Assembly (NCBI GenBank): GCA_963783235.1
Contig: CAWAMN010000002.1
Span: forward strand, 744,001 to 808,000
DNA length: 64,000 nucleotides
Direction of reading: 5' to 3'
Source: Thiohalomonas sp963783235
GTDB taxonomy: Bacteria; Pseudomonadota; Gammaproteobacteria; Thiohalomonadales; Thiohalomonadaceae
In this document: positions 63,179 through 64,000 of the stretch, in pieces
Position numbering within the stretch: the stretch's first letter is position 1
Layout: every line of letters starts with the position of its first letter
Made by a program: the position numbers and the translations under genes
Notes under the pieces: generated by a model
What the model saw: the letters and a program-made list of their open reading frames with translations, nothing else
Told to the model about the DNA's origin: nothing
Database searches by the model: none

Positions 63179-64000
63179 ATGTGGCTGAAGCAGGCAATCG
63201 TCTATAAGAAAGCGGCTCTCACCGAACTGGTGGAAGGCCCCATGGCGGCATTGGCCGAGGCTTGCACGGAAGTCTGGGATGACCCCGACGAAGTGGACGC
63301 AAGGCTGGGGGCCGGTATCGGCCAGATTCCCCATTGCCATCTGCTCTATTCCCTCAATACGGAAGGGATTCAGGTCAGCTCCAACGTAACCGCCGAAGGC
63401 GTTCAGCGCGATTGTCGCGGGCAACCCCTCGGCGAACGACCGTTCCACACCGGCAGCCTGCCTTTTCGCGGGCTTACCCTCTCCTCGGTTTACATCAGTC
63501 GTTACAGTCGCAAACGCTGCATTACTGCCGTGCATGCCGTGACTCGTGATGAGGCGCTGGTCGGATTCGTCTCAGCCGACTTCAACCTCGAGGACGTTCC
63601 GCTGCCTGACGTGGAAGTCGGCAGCGACACGGCATGGACCCAGTACAAGGGTGATCCCGCCATTCGTGGTCACGTCTTCGAACAGAAGCGAATGATGAGC
63701 CTGCTGGACAGCCGGATGGAGACGGTGATCGATACCATCGACACCCTGATGCGCGAACACGGCGTTTATCACTTCATCCTCCACTTCTCCAGTTCACGGG
63801 CCATTTTCTGGGTCTATGACGACCCATACCGATATCGCTTTCACGGGGTGGAAGAGATCCTCGACCCCGAGATCTGGCTGGCCTATCCCCCGCAGCGCTA
63901 CCCGGTGGACGCACGGGTCGCCCCGGCTCAGATCCACCCGGTACTGGAACAGTTCCGCACCCTCCGGGAGGCCGACGAGAATATCTACCTGCGCTCCGGT
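63179..64000 (+). CDS. Partial gene with PDC/Cache-like sensor domain
   Basis: Open from ATG 63179 to the right edge, 274 codons, no stop. The N-terminal 140 residues (LTELVEGPMAALAEACTEVW, HCHLLYSLNTEGIQVSSNVT, GLTLSSVYISRYSRKRCITA, ALVGFVSADFNLEDVPLP) follow a PDC/Cache ligand-sensor pattern without a membrane helix in front. A second region (about 150-274) has HGVYHFILHFSSSRAIFWVY and EENIYLRS-like DENIYLRS. The output domain is outside the window. Signalling role inferred from the sensor pattern. Confidence 0.75.
   Translation, partial: MWLKQAIVYKKAALTELVEGPMAALAEACTEVWDDPDEVDARLGAGIGQIPHCHLLYSLNTEGIQVSSNVTAEGVQRDCRGQPLGERPFHTGSLPFRGLTLSSVYISRYSRKRCITAVHAVTRDEALVGFVSADFNLEDVPLPDVEVGSDTAWTQYKGDPAIRGHVFEQKRMMSLLDSRMETVIDTIDTLMREHGVYHFILHFSSSRAIFWVYDDPYRYRFHGVEEILDPEIWLAYPPQRYPVDARVAPAQIHPVLEQFRTLREADENIYLRSG

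Overview
The window reads as chromosome of a GC-rich, chemolithotrophic sulfur-oxidising gammaproteobacterium of the Chromatiales/Ectothiorhodospiraceae type. The pointers are an aprM-aprB-aprA locus (reverse-acting APS reductase with its membrane partner), a cbb3 oxidase system under an FNR-type regulator, a gammaproteobacterial zapB-zapA-6S RNA-ygfA block, and the ubiH/ubiI-pepP-ygfB cluster. This placement is inferred from gene content only.

Layout. 0-0.4 kb: a tandem glycine riboswitch with an intrinsic terminator on the minus strand, upstream of a gene that runs off the left edge. 0.9-3.6 kb: P-type cation ATPase. 3.9-5.2 kb: a short integron-like cassette array (three attC-like sites, three minus-strand cassette genes, no integrase in view). 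5.8-11.7 kb: a TPR protein, aprMBA (aprB carries a one-base frameshift) and a small secreted GKGWDxF-repeat protein. 11.8-13.5 kb: a block of gene remnants (ATP-grasp, metallophosphoesterase, ABC ATPase). 13.7-24.6 kb: ubiquinone hydroxylases, pepP, UPF0149, zapBA, 6S RNA, ygfA, EVE-domain protein, ilvA, rpiA, DUF2905 and PilZ proteins. 24.6-34.2 kb: ccoI, ccoH, ccoG, a 42-aa membrane protein, ccoP, ccoQ, ccoO, ccoN and an fnr homologue, all on the minus strand. 34.4-40.7 kb: hisBHAFIE, a HIT protein, tatABC and ccoS on the plus strand. 40.7-56.6 kb: housekeeping genes (dtd, pip, typA, a Kef-type antiporter) mixed with small conserved hypotheticals, a decayed two-component locus and a membrane-anchored RRM protein. 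56.6-64 kb: an IS1182-like insertion sequence, DUF3579, a chromosomal ParM-like actin, glycogen phosphorylase and a partial sensor gene.

How the genes fit together. AprMBA would oxidise sulfite to APS and pass electrons to the membrane; the cbb3 oxidase (CcoNOQP), matured by CcoG/H/I/S, is the terminal oxidase and has an FNR-box promoter; the quinone hydroxylases supply ubiquinone. The Tat system lies in the same segment, next to the histidine genes.

The intergenic space is unusually rich in repeats. There are (i) at least eight copies of an inverted repeat whose arms are tandem ACCACGGGG-type words, (ii) three copies of a MITE-like element with TAGCAGGCTGTTGAAAA ends that sits at gene 3' ends and in two cases supplies the stop codon, (iii) REP-like GTRGGAGC palindromes, and (iv) two other short palindromic elements. 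Several genes carry single-base frameshifts at short homopolymers, so real gene decay and assembly error both have to be considered.
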